Shown in pieces: positions 1 to 6,616 of a stretch of DNA of 6,616 nt. Both the position numbers and the translations under genes were made by a program. The DNA comes from Pirellulaceae bacterium (GTDB lineage: Bacteria; Planctomycetota; Planctomycetia; Pirellulales; Pirellulaceae): contig JASLRF010000538.1 of assembly GCA_030744095.1 (NCBI GenBank), positions 1 to 6,616 on the forward strand. Reading direction: 5' to 3'. Within the stretch, counting starts at the first letter, position 1, and each line of letters starts with the position of its first letter. A model generated the notes under the pieces. It searched no databases. It worked only from the letters and a program-made list of their open reading frames with translations, and had not been told where the DNA came from.

Positions 1-566
1 GACAAGGGAGACCGGTTCGAAAGGTTGCGATGAAACCCGTTGTGAGAATCTCTTGCGAAGAGTGCGATTTGCCAGCAGCCGATGCATCATTGTCCACTGC
101 ACCTCGACGCCAGCGTGCGACGGGCCCGCGGTATTATCTGCGGCCAAAGGATGATGTCGTGGATGCGCCGTCGATTGGTCCCAAGACCGCCAAGCGGTTG
201 GAAAAGGCCAGCATCGATACAGTGGCGGATCTGCTGGCTTGCGATCCGGAAGAAACCGTCGAGCAATTGAGGGTGCCGCATATGGACGCCGAGTTGATTC
301 AAGAATGGCAGTCGCAAGCTCGATTGGTTTGTTGCGTTCCCAACTTGCGCGGCCGGGACGCGCAGATTCTCGTCGCTTGCGGTGTCACGGATCCTGACCA
401 GTTGGGGGCAGCAAACTTGGACGAATTGCTCGCCCTAGCCCAGGAATTCGCGGTGTCTTCGGAGGGAAAGAGAGTTCTGCACTGGTCCGCTGTCCCGAAT
501 CGCGAAGAAGTTGAAGACTGGATCCAGTGGGCCGGTCAATCGCGGCAGCTGCCGCTGGCCGCGTAG
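1..566 (+). CDS. DUF4332-like helix-hairpin-helix protein, C-terminal part (5' end outside window)
   Basis: The reading frame is open from the left edge (first full codon at base 3) to TAG at 564-566, so the gene probably begins upstream. An ATG at 30 preceded by AAAGG (20-24) could start a 178-residue protein, but I think it is internal. Numbered from that ATG, two helix-hairpin-helix-like units are visible. The first is at about 46-70, with the core PSIGPKTAKRL. The second is at about 103-127, with VPNLRGRDAQIL followed by CGVTDPDQL. This arrangement resembles DUF4332 proteins, which are common in planctomycetes; their helix-hairpin-helix folds suggest nucleic-acid or protein binding, but no reaction is known to me. 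Residues 1-40 look like a charged linker. There is no signal peptide or membrane segment in the visible part. The gene converges on the HEAT-repeat gene. The family call is fairly sure; the role is unknown. Confidence 0.72.
   Translation, partial: QGRPVRKVAMKPVVRISCEECDLPAADASLSTAPRRQRATGPRYYLRPKDDVVDAPSIGPKTAKRLEKASIDTVADLLACDPEETVEQLRVPHMDAELIQEWQSQARLVCCVPNLRGRDAQILVACGVTDPDQLGAANLDELLALAQEFAVSSEGKRVLHWSAVPNREEVEDWIQWAGQSRQLPLAA
541..563. other. GC-rich hairpin at the convergent gene junction
   Basis: CGCGGCAGC (541-549) can pair with GCTG (554-557) and CCGCG (559-563), leaving a TGCC loop and one bulged G at 558. It contains a perfect 14-bp palindrome at 542-555 (GCGGCAGCTGCCGC). The hairpin lies in the last codons of the DUF4332-like gene, directly before its TAG, and about 35 bases past the end of the opposing HEAT gene. 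Neither side has a T-run, so it is not a classical intrinsic terminator. It could stall polymerase or protect 3' ends of both converging transcripts, or merely reflect GC-rich coding sequence. Confidence 0.35.
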
Positions 567-597
567 AGGCTCATAGTGCTTGTTGCCTACGCACCGT

Positions 598-1818
598 CTA
601 TTCGCTGCGTCGCAAATTGACCGCCTGGGGCACATTGTTCTGGACGTACCAATTCTTCCAGGCAGTCTTGTTAAAGCCGAAGTTCACGCCGCGATGGATG
701 CTTGTCAGCGCGTGCAGAACGGGTTCATTGCTGAATTCTTTTTCTTCAATCTTTGGGCCGCCGCCCGCACTTAGTCCTCCGCCTTGATCGGAAAATGTGG
801 GGCTCAGACCGCCACTACCGCTACCCGTAAGCACCTTGTGTTCGGTGACCAACGCCTCAATCAGGGGCAGCGTGGCAGACTTCGCCTTCAGACGTGCCAA
901 TCCAATGGCCGCTCGGTGCACCATGACCCTCTCGGGGTCTTTGAGATGTCTTACGAACGACTCCGTGGCACGCTGCGAACCGACCCGGGTCACTTCGTCG
1001 AGACATGCTTCGCGAACCTTGCCATCGGGATCGTCCATGGCGTGCTTGACCAGCGAATCGATCGACACGGCGCTTGGCAAACGTCCCAACATATCAACAT
1101 AAAGTAGTTTCAGTTGTCGAGGTTCCTTTTCGTAGTCCAATTGTTCGGCAAGTGCGATGGCGGCGCGAGGATCTCGGATTCCGCGGATCTCACGCTCGCC
1201 CTCGCCTGCTCTGTCGCGGCCCTTGATGATCCAGCTTCGCCACGTCTTGAGTTTCTTGCGCCATTCGATGGTGATCCGATCCGTAGCGTCGTTCGCTTTC
1301 AAGATCTCCATCTCTTGTGGTAGACGCCAGGCACCTCGGTCGCGCACGTAGCCCTGCTTGACCATCCATTCATCTTGGCGCATCCACTTTCCTTCGATCT
1401 GGCTGTAACCAAGCGCGTAGCGGGACTCTTTATGTTCGGGGTCTAGTCGTAGCACTTGCTCTAGATGAAAAACCCGTTGCTCTTCCATCTTGGCAAGTTT
1501 GCAGCGACGAGCCATGTCGAAGTGCGCCTCAGCCGTGTCAGGAAGCGTCTGGAGCCGCGCTTCGTAGCGGCTTTGCATATCGCTCTTGACGACAACCCGA
1601 GCAACTTGATCTTGAGCCAGCGTTAGTGTGGCACCCAGACCGGACTTCACGACGTAGTTAGCGCGTGGTCTCTGATCCGGGTTAAGCAGCTTGCCTTCGA
1701 TGCGGCCACCATTGGACAGGTGAAAAACATCGCCCCAGGCCGATGGAGTGGCTGTCGTAAGAACTGCCGCCCAGGTCAGGCAAACGCCAAGCAACATTGT
1801 CTGGACTCGCGCAGCCAT
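598..1818 (-). CDS. Exported HEAT-repeat domain protein
   Basis: 406 residues from ATG 1816-1818 to TAG 598-600. A GTG at 1849-1851 would add 11 residues, but the ATG gives a typical signal peptide directly: a short basic start (MAAR), a hydrophobic core to about residue 23 and a likely cleavage at SAWG-D near 29/30. GGTGG lies 4 bases upstream. An in-frame TGA at 1858-1860 limits any longer start. After cleavage comes a small beta-rich segment (about 30-78, beginning DVFHLSNGGRIEG), then a possible TPR-like helical pair (about 94-140, with LDPEHKESRYALGY). A basic, tryptophan-rich middle follows (about 144-200), and HEAT-like helices run from about 215 to 325, the clearest being DDPDGKVREACLDEV and AAIGLARLKAKSATLPLIEAL. 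A Gly/Ser-rich linker (about 332-354) precedes the C-terminal helix. No catalytic motif is seen. It probably acts as a protein-binding scaffold outside the cytoplasm. Family type is likely; partner and function are unknown. Confidence 0.82.
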   Translation of the reverse strand: MAARVQTMLLGVCLTWAAVLTTATPSAWGDVFHLSNGGRIEGKLLNPDQRPRANYVVKSGLGATLTLAQDQVARVVVKSDMQSRYEARLQTLPDTAEAHFDMARRCKLAKMEEQRVFHLEQVLRLDPEHKESRYALGYSQIEGKWMRQDEWMVKQGYVRDRGAWRLPQEMEILKANDATDRITIEWRKKLKTWRSWIIKGRDRAGEGEREIRGIRDPRAAIALAEQLDYEKEPRQLKLLYVDMLGRLPSAVSIDSLVKHAMDDPDGKVREACLDEVTRVGSQRATESFVRHLKDPERVMVHRAAIGLARLKAKSATLPLIEALVTEHKVLTGSGSGGLSPTFSDQGGGLSAGGGPKIEEKEFSNEPVLHALTSIHRGVNFGFNKTAWKNWYVQNNVPQAVNLRRSE

Positions 1819-1967
1819 CGATCCACCATTCGATTGGGCGGTGTAGGCCACAGCCCTTCATGCCAACCAAGTCATCCGAAAACATTGGAACTGGAAGATT
1901 GCGTTCGGGAAACACTGCGAGAGATGCGGATCTTCCCTTGGTCCCAATGTCTCGTCTTGCTTACTCC

Positions 1968-1996
1968 AGTATACGTGTGATCGGTCAGTTTCGAGC
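1968..1996 (-). promoter_or_regulatory. Weak candidate promoter for the HEAT-repeat gene
   Basis: On the minus strand TATACT (1973-1968) matches five of six bases of the sigma-70 -10 consensus. It lies about 150 bases upstream of the HEAT gene ATG. The bases at the -35 position (around 1990-1996, CTCGAA or GCTCGA) match TTGACA poorly, and no extended -10 TG is present. It is listed only because it is the best -10-like box in this intergenic stretch. Planctomycete promoters are often poor matches to the E. coli consensus. Confidence 0.22.
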
Positions 1997-2072
1997 CCAA
2001 AAACACGAAAAACCGGGCTAATCGCCGTAGCCGCAGTCGCGACACTCTGGGAGCGAACCAAAGCCGCTCGAA

Positions 2073-2102
2073 TTCTGGCAGATCCGGTTCTGGCAGATCC
2101 GG
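2073..2102. repeat. Exact 15-bp tandem duplication
   Basis: The unit TTCTGGCAGATCCGG occurs twice without a gap, at 2073-2087 and 2088-2102, with no mismatches. It lies in non-coding DNA about 35 bp from the groEL terminator, on the side away from groEL. The perfect identity suggests a recent slippage duplication. No further copy was noticed in the window. It could also be a doubled protein-binding site upstream of the HEAT gene, but nothing in the sequence shows that. Confidence 0.9.
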
Positions 2103-2136
2103 AGGCCATCTCCAGAGCGTCGGACGATGCGGCATC

Positions 2137-2169
2137 AAAAAACCCCTTCCAACCGGCGGCTGGAAGGGG
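2137..2169 (-). terminator. Intrinsic terminator of the groES-groEL operon
   Basis: On the minus strand CCCCTTCCA (2169-2161 side) pairs perfectly over nine bases with TGGAAGGGG (2151-2143 side), enclosing a 9-base GC-rich loop. The stem is followed directly by six T residues (complement of the A-run 2137-2142). This is a textbook Rho-independent terminator. It begins about 40 bases after the groEL stop codon, so the operon mRNA has a short 3' tail and the downstream HEAT gene is likely transcribed separately. Confidence 0.93.
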
Positions 2170-2209
2170 GCTCAACATTTGTGATCTCAGAGCGGTTCTC
2201 TGATCATGC

Positions 2210-3850
<1,641 letters not shown>

Positions 3851-3864
3851 TCACTACGGAGTTG

Positions 3865-3891
3865 GCATTTCGCTCGCAATCGGCGAAACGC
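3865..3891 (-). other. Stem-loop in the groES-groEL spacer
   Basis: In the mRNA, GCGTTTCGC (3891-3883) can pair with GCGAAATGC (3873-3865) over nine positions, including one G-U wobble, with a 9-base loop. It sits between the groES stop and the groEL ribosome site. No T-run follows, so it should not terminate transcription. Possible roles are processing, or protection of one part of the operon mRNA to set subunit ratios. None is shown by the sequence. Confidence 0.4.
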
Positions 3892-3900
3892 GATGTATTG

Positions 3901-4221
3901 TTAGTCTTCAATAACAGCCAGAATGTCATCTTCACGCATCAGTAGCAGTTCTTCGTCATCCACATTCAGCGTCTCGCCGCCGTAGCTGCTGAAAATCACT
4001 CGGTCACCGACTTTGACTTGAAGTTCGCCTCGCGAGCCATCATCCAAAAGTCGGCCGTTGCCAACGCTGATTACTTGGCCACGAGCCGGTTTGTCTTTTG
4101 CCGAATCGGGCAGCAAGATCCCACCGGCTGTCGTTTCTTCCGATTCCTCTCGCTTAATTACGACGCGATCGCCTAGTGGTTGCAGTTTGACCTTGGACTT
4201 CTTCTTCGTAGCAGTCGCCAT
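3901..4221 (-). CDS. groES: Co-chaperonin GroES (Hsp10)
   Basis: 106 residues from ATG 4219-4221 to TAA 3901-3903. It forms the seven-subunit lid that caps GroEL and triggers substrate release into the cavity. The fold is clear: [10 protein letters not shown] at 15-24, then the GroEL-contacting mobile loop [20 protein letters not shown] (25-44) with the ILL hydrophobic contact at 35-37. [10 protein letters not shown] is at 48-57, VKVGDRVIF at 69-77, and [17 protein letters not shown] at the end. Start choice: the frame continues upstream to 4311, but that part has no GroES similarity. A strong GGGAGGT Shine-Dalgarno lies nine bases before ATG 4221. Compared with E. coli GroES, the protein has about ten extra N-terminal residues rich in lysine ([11 protein letters not shown]). 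It is the first gene of the groESL operon. Confidence 0.97.
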   Translation of the reverse strand: MATATKKKSKVKLQPLGDRVVIKREESEETTAGGILLPDSAKDKPARGQVISVGNGRLLDDGSRGELQVKVGDRVIFSSYGGETLNVDDEELLLMREDDILAVIED

Positions 4222-4230
4222 CGGTGGTTC

Positions 4231-4237
4231 ACCTCCC
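4231..4237 (-). promoter_or_regulatory. groES Shine-Dalgarno that fixes the start
   Basis: The minus strand reads GGGAGGT here, nine bases before ATG 4219-4221. This near-perfect match to the 16S anti-Shine-Dalgarno rules against the longer upstream ATG of the same frame. Part of it (GGTG, 4233-4230) can also pair with CACC (4226-4223) just before the ATG. Confidence 0.85.
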
Positions 4238-4282
4238 GGTTTTTCAAAATTCGTCTTATCGCAAGTAGCCGGGCCACGAATT
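4235..4282 (-). promoter_or_regulatory. Possible pseudoknot-like leader structure upstream of groES
   Basis: In a transcript from the minus strand, AATTCGT (4282-4276) can pair with ACGAATT (4254-4248), seven pairs. CCCGG (4273-4269), inside that loop, can pair with CCGGG (4239-4235), which overlaps the groES Shine-Dalgarno GGGAGGT. The 1-2-1'-2' order is the topology of a pseudoknot. If formed, it would mask the ribosome site, and heat could open it. It exists only if transcription starts upstream of 4282. No known thermometer family (ROSE, fourU) is matched. This is inference from base complementarity. Confidence 0.25.
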
Positions 4283-4285
4283 ATC
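4280..4285 (-). promoter_or_regulatory. Weak -10-like box upstream of groES
   Basis: The minus strand reads GATAAT (4285-4280), five of six matches to TATAAT, about 58 bases before the groES ATG. No good -35 lies 16-18 bases further upstream. The preceding CCC gives a loose resemblance to heat-shock sigma-32 -10 elements (CCCGATAAT), but no CTTGAA-like -35 is found. If used, transcription would start near 4273 and the AATTCGT arm of the proposed leader fold would not be transcribed. Confidence 0.2.
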
Positions 4286-4468
4286 GGGCGGCGGCTGTCA
4301 TAATTGCGCATTCACAGCGGAAAGCCCTTCATAAGGCAATTCGCGCGCCAATCAGCTGGGCGTCTGACGCAAATCCAGCCGAGGACAAGATTTGGTGATT
4401 TCGAACAAATTCGGCTGGACGGTTTTCTGTTCACGAATGCGAGCTTGACGTCGATCTGTAGGAAAGTC

Positions 4469-4485
4469 GCTGCCATTTTGGCAGC
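4469..4485. repeat. Short inverted repeat in the divergent regulatory region
   Basis: GCTGCCA and its exact complement TGGCAGC flank a 3-base TTT. As DNA it has the dyad symmetry of a repressor operator; as RNA it would be a 7-pair hairpin. It lies about 250 bp from both flanking start codons, which is far for a direct operator. No T-run makes it a terminator. Its function is unknown. Confidence 0.4.
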
Positions 4486-4724
4486 AGCTACGGCTTTGAC
4501 CCAGACGATCGATTCCAGCCTTTTGGTGGAATTTGAGGAAGGTCCGATCGCCGGAATGGCCAGCCATCCAAAGTGCAGAGGCGGACATCGCTTGCAGCGT
4601 CCAACATGATCCCGCCTGGCGGAACTTGGGAGGTATGTTGAGTTTGCCCGCCGGGCCGTACAAAATGGCACATCTTGAATACTGAAACTGTTGCGAATGA
4701 GTTGGACGATAAACGGGAGTAATA

Positions 4725-5603
4725 ATGACAATTAAAGTTGTCTGCCAGTGCGGCGCGAGTTTCGGCGCGAAAGATGAACTGGCGGGTCGTAAGGTGGCCT
4801 GCCCTAAGTGCAAACAGCCGCTAGAGATCGGAGCTGCGCCTGCACCAACCCCCGCCGTTTCGGGTGCCATGTCTGATCTGTTAGACGAAGCGGGGTTTGA
4901 CAATGTCCAGGGGCCACGCTGCCCAAAATGTTCGAAACCAATCCAGCCTGGTGCGTTGTTGTGTGTCAGCTGTGGATTCAACCTGCAGACGGGCGAAGAA
5001 ATTGAGGGTGCTGAGGTTAAGGCTCAGGCTGAAAGAGGAGATAAGGGCGTCGCCAACAAGTTGCTCGACGGCGCGGCAACTCGAATTGCCCACGAGAAAC
5101 TTGAAGACAAGAAGACTCGGGCCCAAGGTGCGCCCGTCTGGGTGTACTTCGTGGCCTTTGCCGGCGTGCTTGCCTTCGTCGCTTGTATGCTGCTGATGCC
5201 GCGCGATAGAGCCTTTCTCATCAACGGCAACGGCCTGATTATCTTTGGCGGTATCATCATTTCGATGTATGGAATTCGAATGGCCATCGCCGCCTTCATG
5301 GAAGACACGGTTTGCGGACTGTTGTGGCTGTTCGTGCCATTCTATCAGCTCTACTATTTGGCCACGCGATGGAGCCGCTTGAGCGGCTTTTTCATGCTTC
5401 AGCTCCTGGGCGTCGTTTTTATTTTCATTGGTTGGGGGATGGTTTATATTTCGCCCAACATGGCGATAAAAGAGGATCGTGAAGACGTGTACTTACCTCA
5501 GAGCGAACCGCCCGCCTCAGTGGCCTGTGTCGACTTCGAATTCAATCACTTGCCACTTGCAGGCCAGCAAGAGGATGACCGGACCCCAGGAATCGTGGCA
5601 TGA
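4725..5603 (+). CDS. Membrane protein with two N-terminal zinc ribbons
   Basis: 292 residues. ATG 4725 is preceded by GGGAG (4715-4719), five bases away, and an in-frame TAA at 4710-4712 bounds the start. Zinc ribbon 1 uses C7, C9, C26 and C29; ribbon 2 uses C66, C69, C80 and C83. A charged linker follows (about 90-135). Four hydrophobic segments lie at about 137-157, 169-190, 195-213 and 222-243. The stretch between helices 2 and 3, [21 protein letters not shown], resembles a membrane module I associate with planctomycete proteins (my recollection, not checked here). A polar tail of about 48 residues ends the protein. The ribbons probably face the cytoplasm and may bind protein or nucleic acid. 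The last codons overlap the next gene by ATGA, suggesting coupled translation. No enzyme motif is visible and I do not recognise a named function. Confidence 0.86.
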   Translation: MTIKVVCQCGASFGAKDELAGRKVACPKCKQPLEIGAAPAPTPAVSGAMSDLLDEAGFDNVQGPRCPKCSKPIQPGALLCVSCGFNLQTGEEIEGAEVKAQAERGDKGVANKLLDGAATRIAHEKLEDKKTRAQGAPVWVYFVAFAGVLAFVACMLLMPRDRAFLINGNGLIIFGGIIISMYGIRMAIAAFMEDTVCGLLWLFVPFYQLYYLATRWSRLSGFFMLQLLGVVFIFIGWGMVYISPNMAIKEDREDVYLPQSEPPASVACVDFEFNHLPLAGQQEDDRTPGIVA

Positions 5604-6514
5604 AATTGGGCTTTGTTTCAGCGATTCTTCCTGACCAGACGTTGGAAGAGGTGGTGGCCTTCGCAGCGGACACTGGCTTCGCCTGTGTTGAGCTAATGTG
5701 TTGGCCGCCGGGTAAGGCCGAGCGGCGTTACGCAGGTGTCACGCATGTCAATGTCGTGGGCATGAGCGCAGACCAGGCTGACCAGATTCTGGCGACCGTG
5801 CGCGATGCGAACATCGAAATCAGCGGCCTTGGGTATTACCCCAATCCGCTGACGCCCGATACCAGCGAAGCACAGATCTACATCGATCATCTGAGCGCGA
5901 TCATCCGCGCTGCACCGTTGCTGGGTGTGGAGACGGTAAACACGTTTGTCGGTCGGGACTGGACGAAGTCCGTCGATGCCAATTGGCCCCGATTATTGGA
6001 GGTTTGGCGACCCTTGATTGCCCTGGCCGAAGACCACGGCGTGCGCATCGGTATCGAGAATTGCCCGATGTCGTTTACCGAGGACGAATGGCCGGGCGGC
6101 AAGAACCTGGCGACCAGCCCCGCGATTTGGCGCCGCATGTTCGAGGATATTCCCAGTAAGAGTTTTGGCCTCAACTACGATCCGTCGCATATGATCTGGC
6201 AGCAGATGGATTACCTGTCGCCCATGCGTGAGTTTTCGGATCGGCTGTTTCACATCCATGCCAAGGACGTCCGCATTGACACGGATCAGTTGAACGACGT
6301 GGGAATCATGGCGCCGCCAAACGAATACCACACGCCAAAGTTGCCGGGGCTGGGCGATGTCGATTGGGGGCGACTCTTCTCCGTCTTGACCGACACGGGC
6401 TATGCGGGGCCGGTCTGTGTCGAGGTTGAAGACCGAGCCTACGAAGGTCGGTTGGAACGCCGTCACGCGTCATTGCGGCAGAGTCACGCGTTCCTCAGTA
6501 ACTTCGTTGCCTGA
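5600..6514 (+). CDS. Sugar phosphate isomerase/epimerase family protein (TIM barrel)
   Basis: 304 residues, close to the usual size of xylose-isomerase-like TIM-barrel proteins (AP-endonuclease family 2 fold). Likely divalent-metal ligands are in the usual order: E153 in GIEN, D194 and H197 in NYDPSH, H220 in HIHAKD and E275 in CVEVED. The N-terminus starts directly with strand 1 ([11 protein letters not shown]), so the enzyme is cytosolic with no signal peptide. Related enzymes isomerise, epimerise or dehydrate sugars, inositols or hydroxypyruvate; the substrate cannot be told from sequence. The start ATG 5600-5602 overlaps the previous TGA (5601-5603), and AGGA (5588-5591) gives a Shine-Dalgarno inside the upstream gene. 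This suggests co-expression with the zinc-ribbon membrane protein. It ends at TGA 6512-6514; no terminator is seen after it. Confidence 0.9.
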   Translation: MKLGFVSAILPDQTLEEVVAFAADTGFACVELMCWPPGKAERRYAGVTHVNVVGMSADQADQILATVRDANIEISGLGYYPNPLTPDTSEAQIYIDHLSAIIRAAPLLGVETVNTFVGRDWTKSVDANWPRLLEVWRPLIALAEDHGVRIGIENCPMSFTEDEWPGGKNLATSPAIWRRMFEDIPSKSFGLNYDPSHMIWQQMDYLSPMREFSDRLFHIHAKDVRIDTDQLNDVGIMAPPNEYHTPKLPGLGDVDWGRLFSVLTDTGYAGPVCVEVEDRAYEGRLERRHASLRQSHAFLSNFVA

Positions 6515-6616
6515 TGTCGCTCGGACAACCTCCCACCTAGCAGTGTTCGCTCTTTTATTGTCGTCTTTCGGACAGTAATTCCTCGAACGATCCCTAGTCA
6601 TGCGTCGCTGCAGTGG
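6515..6616. other. Right-edge non-coding stretch
   Basis: No gene, terminator or repeat is supported here. An ATG at 6600 opens a frame to the edge, but no Shine-Dalgarno precedes it and only five codons are visible, so it is not called. Confidence 0.5.

Larger units (their letters stand above)
1861..2136. other. Intergenic region between the HEAT gene and the groEL terminator
   Basis: No credible gene is seen in this stretch. Open frames crossing it run through the groEL terminator and have no family-like composition. It must carry the promoter and leader of the HEAT gene. It holds the 15-bp tandem duplication at 2073-2102. It also has an A-rich patch at 1995-2018, where two AAAAA tracts lie between GCCC and GGGC. 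Confidence 0.6.
4238..4724. other. Divergent intergenic region between groES and the zinc-ribbon gene
   Basis: This 487-base stretch should carry the promoters of both the groESL operon and the plus-strand pair. I see no gene with a convincing family or ribosome site. No CIRCE operator (TTAGCACTC-N9-GAGTGCTAA) was found on either strand. A compact inverted repeat, GCTGCCA (4469-4475), TTT, TGGCAGC (4479-4485), lies near the middle without an adjacent T-run. No strong sigma-70 promoter pair could be picked for either direction. Confidence 0.6.

Noticed and set aside
1819..1851. GTG start giving a HEAT protein 11 residues longer
   Set aside because: The ATG at 1818 places a standard signal peptide at the very N-terminus and has GGTGG upstream; the GTG would add polar residues before it.
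1995..2018. GCCC and GGGC flanking A-tracts, a possible second terminator
   Set aside because: Only four pairs with a 16-base A-rich loop and no T-run after the stem.
4222..4311. Upstream extension of groES by 30 residues
   Set aside because: The added residues have no GroES similarity, and the strong Shine-Dalgarno lies at the shorter start.
4635..4685. 16-codon leader-like open frame just upstream of the zinc-ribbon gene, with GGGAGG before it
   Set aside because: The Shine-Dalgarno is only one base from the ATG, too close for normal initiation, and the peptide has no run of regulatory codons.
4312..4981. Minus-strand open frames of 139 and 209 codons in the groES upstream region
   Set aside because: Both overlap the start of the zinc-ribbon gene; the longer one is antisense to its coding region for about 250 bases. 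No ribosome site or recognisable domain was seen.
6551..6580. TGTC...GACA dyad after the isomerase gene as a terminator
   Set aside because: The stem is only four pairs and no T-run follows.

Overview
The window looks like ordinary chromosomal DNA from a planctomycete, probably a relative of the Pirellulaceae. This is inferred from its gene mix: a DUF4332-type helix-hairpin-helix protein, a secreted HEAT-repeat protein, a membrane protein with two zinc ribbons, and a sugar phosphate isomerase/epimerase-type TIM barrel, placed around a groES-groEL operon. No phage, transposon, CRISPR, tRNA or rRNA sequence was seen.

Layout. Bases 1-566 (+) hold the C-terminal part of a DUF4332-like protein that is open at the left edge. 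It converges, across a 31-base gap, on a minus-strand gene (598-1818) for an exported protein with a SAWG-D signal-peptide end, a possible TPR-like helical pair and HEAT-like repeats. Bases 1861-2136 are non-coding, with an exact 15-bp tandem duplication and a weak promoter candidate for the HEAT gene. A strong intrinsic terminator (2137-2169, - strand) ends the groESL transcript. groEL (2210-3829) and groES (3901-4221) lie on the minus strand, groES first, with a 71-bp spacer. A 503-bp divergent intergenic region follows (4222-4724). On the plus strand, a zinc-ribbon/four-helix membrane protein (4725-5603) overlaps a TIM-barrel isomerase-like gene (5600-6514) by ATGA, so the two are probably co-translated. 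The last 102 bases show no supported gene.

Function. GroES and GroEL form the cytosolic ATP-driven folding chamber. The other four genes have no visible functional link to it. The zinc-ribbon protein and the isomerase are linked only by their overlapping arrangement.

Most worth a second look: both chaperonin cistrons have Shine-Dalgarno sequences that can pair with nearby bases, and the groES leader could form a pseudoknot-like fold that masks its ribosome site. I found no CIRCE operator, so post-transcriptional heat control is a reasonable but untested idea. GroEL also lacks the usual Gly-Gly-Met tail. Nothing here clearly amounts to a new multi-gene system.
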